Assembly: GCA_018383195.1 (NCBI GenBank)
Contig: JAGZOP010000075.1
Location: 1-7,730 of the forward strand
DNA: 7,730 nt
Source: Clostridiaceae bacterium
GTDB lineage: Bacteria > Bacillota > Clostridia > Oscillospirales > Butyricicoccaceae
Reading direction: 5' to 3'
The position numbers were made by a program, and so were the translations under genes. The notes below the pieces were generated by a model. That model made no database searches and was not told the origin of the DNA. It was given only the letters and a program-made list of their open reading frames with translations. Positions 6,749 through 7,730 of this stretch are shown here, in pieces; position 1 is the first letter of the stretch, and each line of letters starts with the position of its first letter.

Positions 6749-7498
6749 ATGGAACTTTACATCACAGGAGATACCCACGGAGACTTTAGCCATTTTCGGC
6801 CTGAGAGCTTTTATGAGCAAGAGAGACTAACCAAAGAAGATGTCATCCTGATTGCCGGGGACTTCGGCGGCGTGTGGTACGGCGACAGCCGAGATGACGC
6901 AGGCTTGAACTTCCTGGATTCCAGGCCATTCACCACGGCCTTCGTGTCCGGCAACCATGAAAACTATGACGCCTTGGCTGCCTACCCCCAGGCGGAGTGG
7001 CACGGCGGCAGGGTGCGAACGATCCGACCCTCAGTGCTGATGCTGGAGCGTGGGCAGGTGTTCGATCTGGGCGGGAGGATGTTCTTTGCGATGGGCGGCG
7101 CCAGCAGCCACGATATCCAGGACGGCATCCTGGAGCCGGACGCGCCGGACTTCCTGCGGCGGTTCCAGCAGCTCAACGCCCAGGGCGCAGCTTTCCGGGT
7201 CAACCACCGCTCCTGGTGGCGGGAGGAGTTGCCCAATGAAGCGGAGTATGCCGAGGCCAGGGCCAATCTCGACCGGGCCGGGTGGACGGTGGACTACATC
7301 CTCACCCACTGCGGTCCCACCAGCATCCAGAACGATCTGCTGGGACCACTGTCCAAACCAGATGCCCTCACTGACTTTCTGGAGGAGATCGGCCAACGGT
7401 GCCGGTTCAAGTATCACTTCTTTGGCCACTATCATGGAAATAAGATAATCCGAAAAAAATACGTGTTACTGTACGAGCAGATCATACGGTTGAAGTAA
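6749..7498 (+). CDS. Calcineurin-like metallophosphoesterase
   Basis: The 249-residue product belongs to the metallo-dependent phosphoesterase fold, which hydrolyses phosphate esters with a two-metal centre. All the expected ligand motifs are present in order: GDTHG (Asp8, His10), GDFGG (Asp38), GNHEN (Asn69, His70), THCGPT (His187) and GHYHG (His227, His229). There is no signal peptide or membrane segment, so it is cytoplasmic. AAGGAG at 6734-6739 lies 9 bases before the ATG. The substrate cannot be told from sequence; a nucleotide, nucleic acid or phosphoprotein is possible. It follows recombinase 2 by 27 bases and is the last gene before the strong terminator. The last 60 or so bases are noticeably AT-rich although the protein end (LLYEQI) still looks like the family, as far as I recall it. 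Confidence 0.93.
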   Translation: MELYITGDTHGDFSHFRPESFYEQERLTKEDVILIAGDFGGVWYGDSRDDAGLNFLDSRPFTTAFVSGNHENYDALAAYPQAEWHGGRVRTIRPSVLMLERGQVFDLGGRMFFAMGGASSHDIQDGILEPDAPDFLRRFQQLNAQGAAFRVNHRSWWREELPNEAEYAEARANLDRAGWTVDYILTHCGPTSIQNDLLGPLSKPDALTDFLEEIGQRCRFKYHFFGHYHGNKIIRKKYVLLYEQIIRLK

Positions 7499-7539
7499 AA
7501 GGAAACGGGTGATGACACATCACCCGTTTCCTTTTACTT
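7493..7539 (+). terminator. Very long, perfect-stem terminator closing the operon
   Basis: A 22-bp perfect stem (7493-7514 with 7518-7539) surrounds the 3-base loop ACA. The core is GGAAACGGGTGATG paired with its complement, flanked by A- and T-rich ends that supply U-runs on both strands, so it could terminate from either side. Pairing extends a few bases further with G-T pairs. The 5' arm includes the phosphoesterase stop codon TAA (7496-7498). Confidence 0.9.
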
Positions 7540-7563
7540 TAATTGGCTTTTTAATAAGAGCCA

Positions 7564-7592
7564 TTGACTAAAAAAGCATTGCCTGTTATAAT
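7564..7592 (+). promoter_or_regulatory. Strong sigma-A promoter reading out of the window
   Basis: The -35 hexamer TTGACT (7564-7569) and the consensus -10 TATAAT (7587-7592) are separated by exactly 17 bases, and TG at 7584-7585 gives an extended -10. Transcription should start near 7599 and run rightward past the window edge. The promoter sits directly after the bidirectional terminator, so it begins a new transcription unit. Confidence 0.85.
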
Positions 7593-7681
7593 ACATATAA
7601 AGAAATAGGTCATCCCCTTTAATCATTGGTCGGGGGTTCGGAAGTCAGACTTGGATTTTTGAAAAATTTTCATAGAAATGC

Positions 7682-7710
7682 CGCAAAGCCTTGTGGCGCA
7701 ATGCTTTGCG
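7682..7710 (+). repeat. Hairpin in the leader downstream of the promoter
   Basis: CGCAAAGC (7682-7689) and GCTTTGCG (7703-7710) are perfect inverted copies; after one C-T mismatch, TTG and CAA pair too, leaving a 5-base loop. A competing fold pairs GCCGCAA-like bases (7680-7686) with TTGTGGC (7691-7697). T-rich sequence (TCTTTTTT, 7717-7724) follows 6 bases after the stem. The two alternative folds and the T-run resemble an attenuator or a terminator of a short RNA of about 120 bases. The T-run's distance makes termination uncertain. Confidence 0.5.
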
Positions 7711-7730
7711 AATGTATCTTTTTTATCAAC

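Larger units (their letters stand above)
7540..7730. other. AT-rich non-coding right edge with promoter and structured leader
   Basis: By hand count about 36% GC, against about 60% in the preceding genes. It contains a weak hairpin TGGCTTTT/AAGAGCCA (7544-7563) just before a strong promoter and a structured stretch with inverted repeats at 7682-7710. Three ATGs near the end (7678, 7701, 7712) open frames that run off the window, none with a clear ribosome binding site. No complete gene is visible. The change of composition suggests a junction with an accessory segment or with host DNA. Confidence 0.6.

Noticed and set aside
5411..6820. A 469-codon open frame on the minus strand
   Set aside because: It lies opposite recombinase 2, whose motifs are unmistakable; the minus-strand product has no recognisable domain and no ribosome binding site, so it is a by-product of codon bias.
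7621..7660. A tRNA-like T-arm suggested by GGGGGTTCGGA
   Set aside because: The bases around it do not form an acceptor stem, anticodon arm or matching T-stem, so there is no tRNA and no evidence of a tRNA attachment site.
1..7730. CRISPR array or direct-repeat attachment sites
   Set aside because: No regularly spaced repeats and no long direct repeats were seen; cores used by large serine recombinases can be only a few bases long and cannot be picked out without an empty-site sequence.

Overview
The window is a compact, one-direction gene cassette typical of an integrative and conjugative element (ICE) or related mobile island in Firmicutes, most likely a gut Clostridia species. The reasons are near-consensus Shine-Dalgarno sequences before almost every gene, a moderately high GC content (about 60% by hand count in most coding lines) and the gene set itself: a DinG-type helicase, a SHOCT-like mini-protein, a run of large serine recombinases and a calcineurin-like phosphoesterase. 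The species is inferred; no rRNA or housekeeping gene is present to fix it.

Layout. Bases 2-52 are the last 16 codons of an unidentified gene, closed by a hairpin terminator at 54-77. Bases 78-361 hold no convincing gene but contain a GC-rich hairpin, a second terminator-like hairpin and an inverted repeat just before the first full gene. From 362 to 7498 seven genes run rightward: XPD/DinG-family DNA helicase (362-2296), SHOCT-like 50-residue protein (2293-2445), unrecognised 71-residue protein (2511-2726), catalytic serine recombinase 1 (2741-4300), a 283-residue recombinase-like protein without the catalytic domain (4297-5148), catalytic serine recombinase 2 (5093-6721) and a metallophosphoesterase (6749-7498). 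Three of the junctions overlap (two ATGA overlaps and one 56-base overlap), which implies translational coupling.

The three recombinase-type proteins are the probable integration/excision machinery: two carry the catalytic serine, while the middle one offers only the DNA-binding half. The helicase and the phosphoesterase are probably accessory functions of the element, but their roles cannot be read from sequence. The operon closes with an exceptionally regular 22-bp-stem terminator whose 5' arm includes the phosphoesterase stop codon.

After the terminator the base composition falls to about 36% GC. This stretch carries a near-perfect sigma-A promoter (TTGACT, 17-base spacer, TGTTATAAT) pointing out of the window, followed by a structured 100-130 base leader with inverted repeats. 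The gene it drives lies beyond the window.

Most notable: the catalytically empty middle recombinase, a sharp AT-rich block inside recombinase 1 that suggests a swapped DNA-binding region, and the outward promoter with a structured leader at the right edge.
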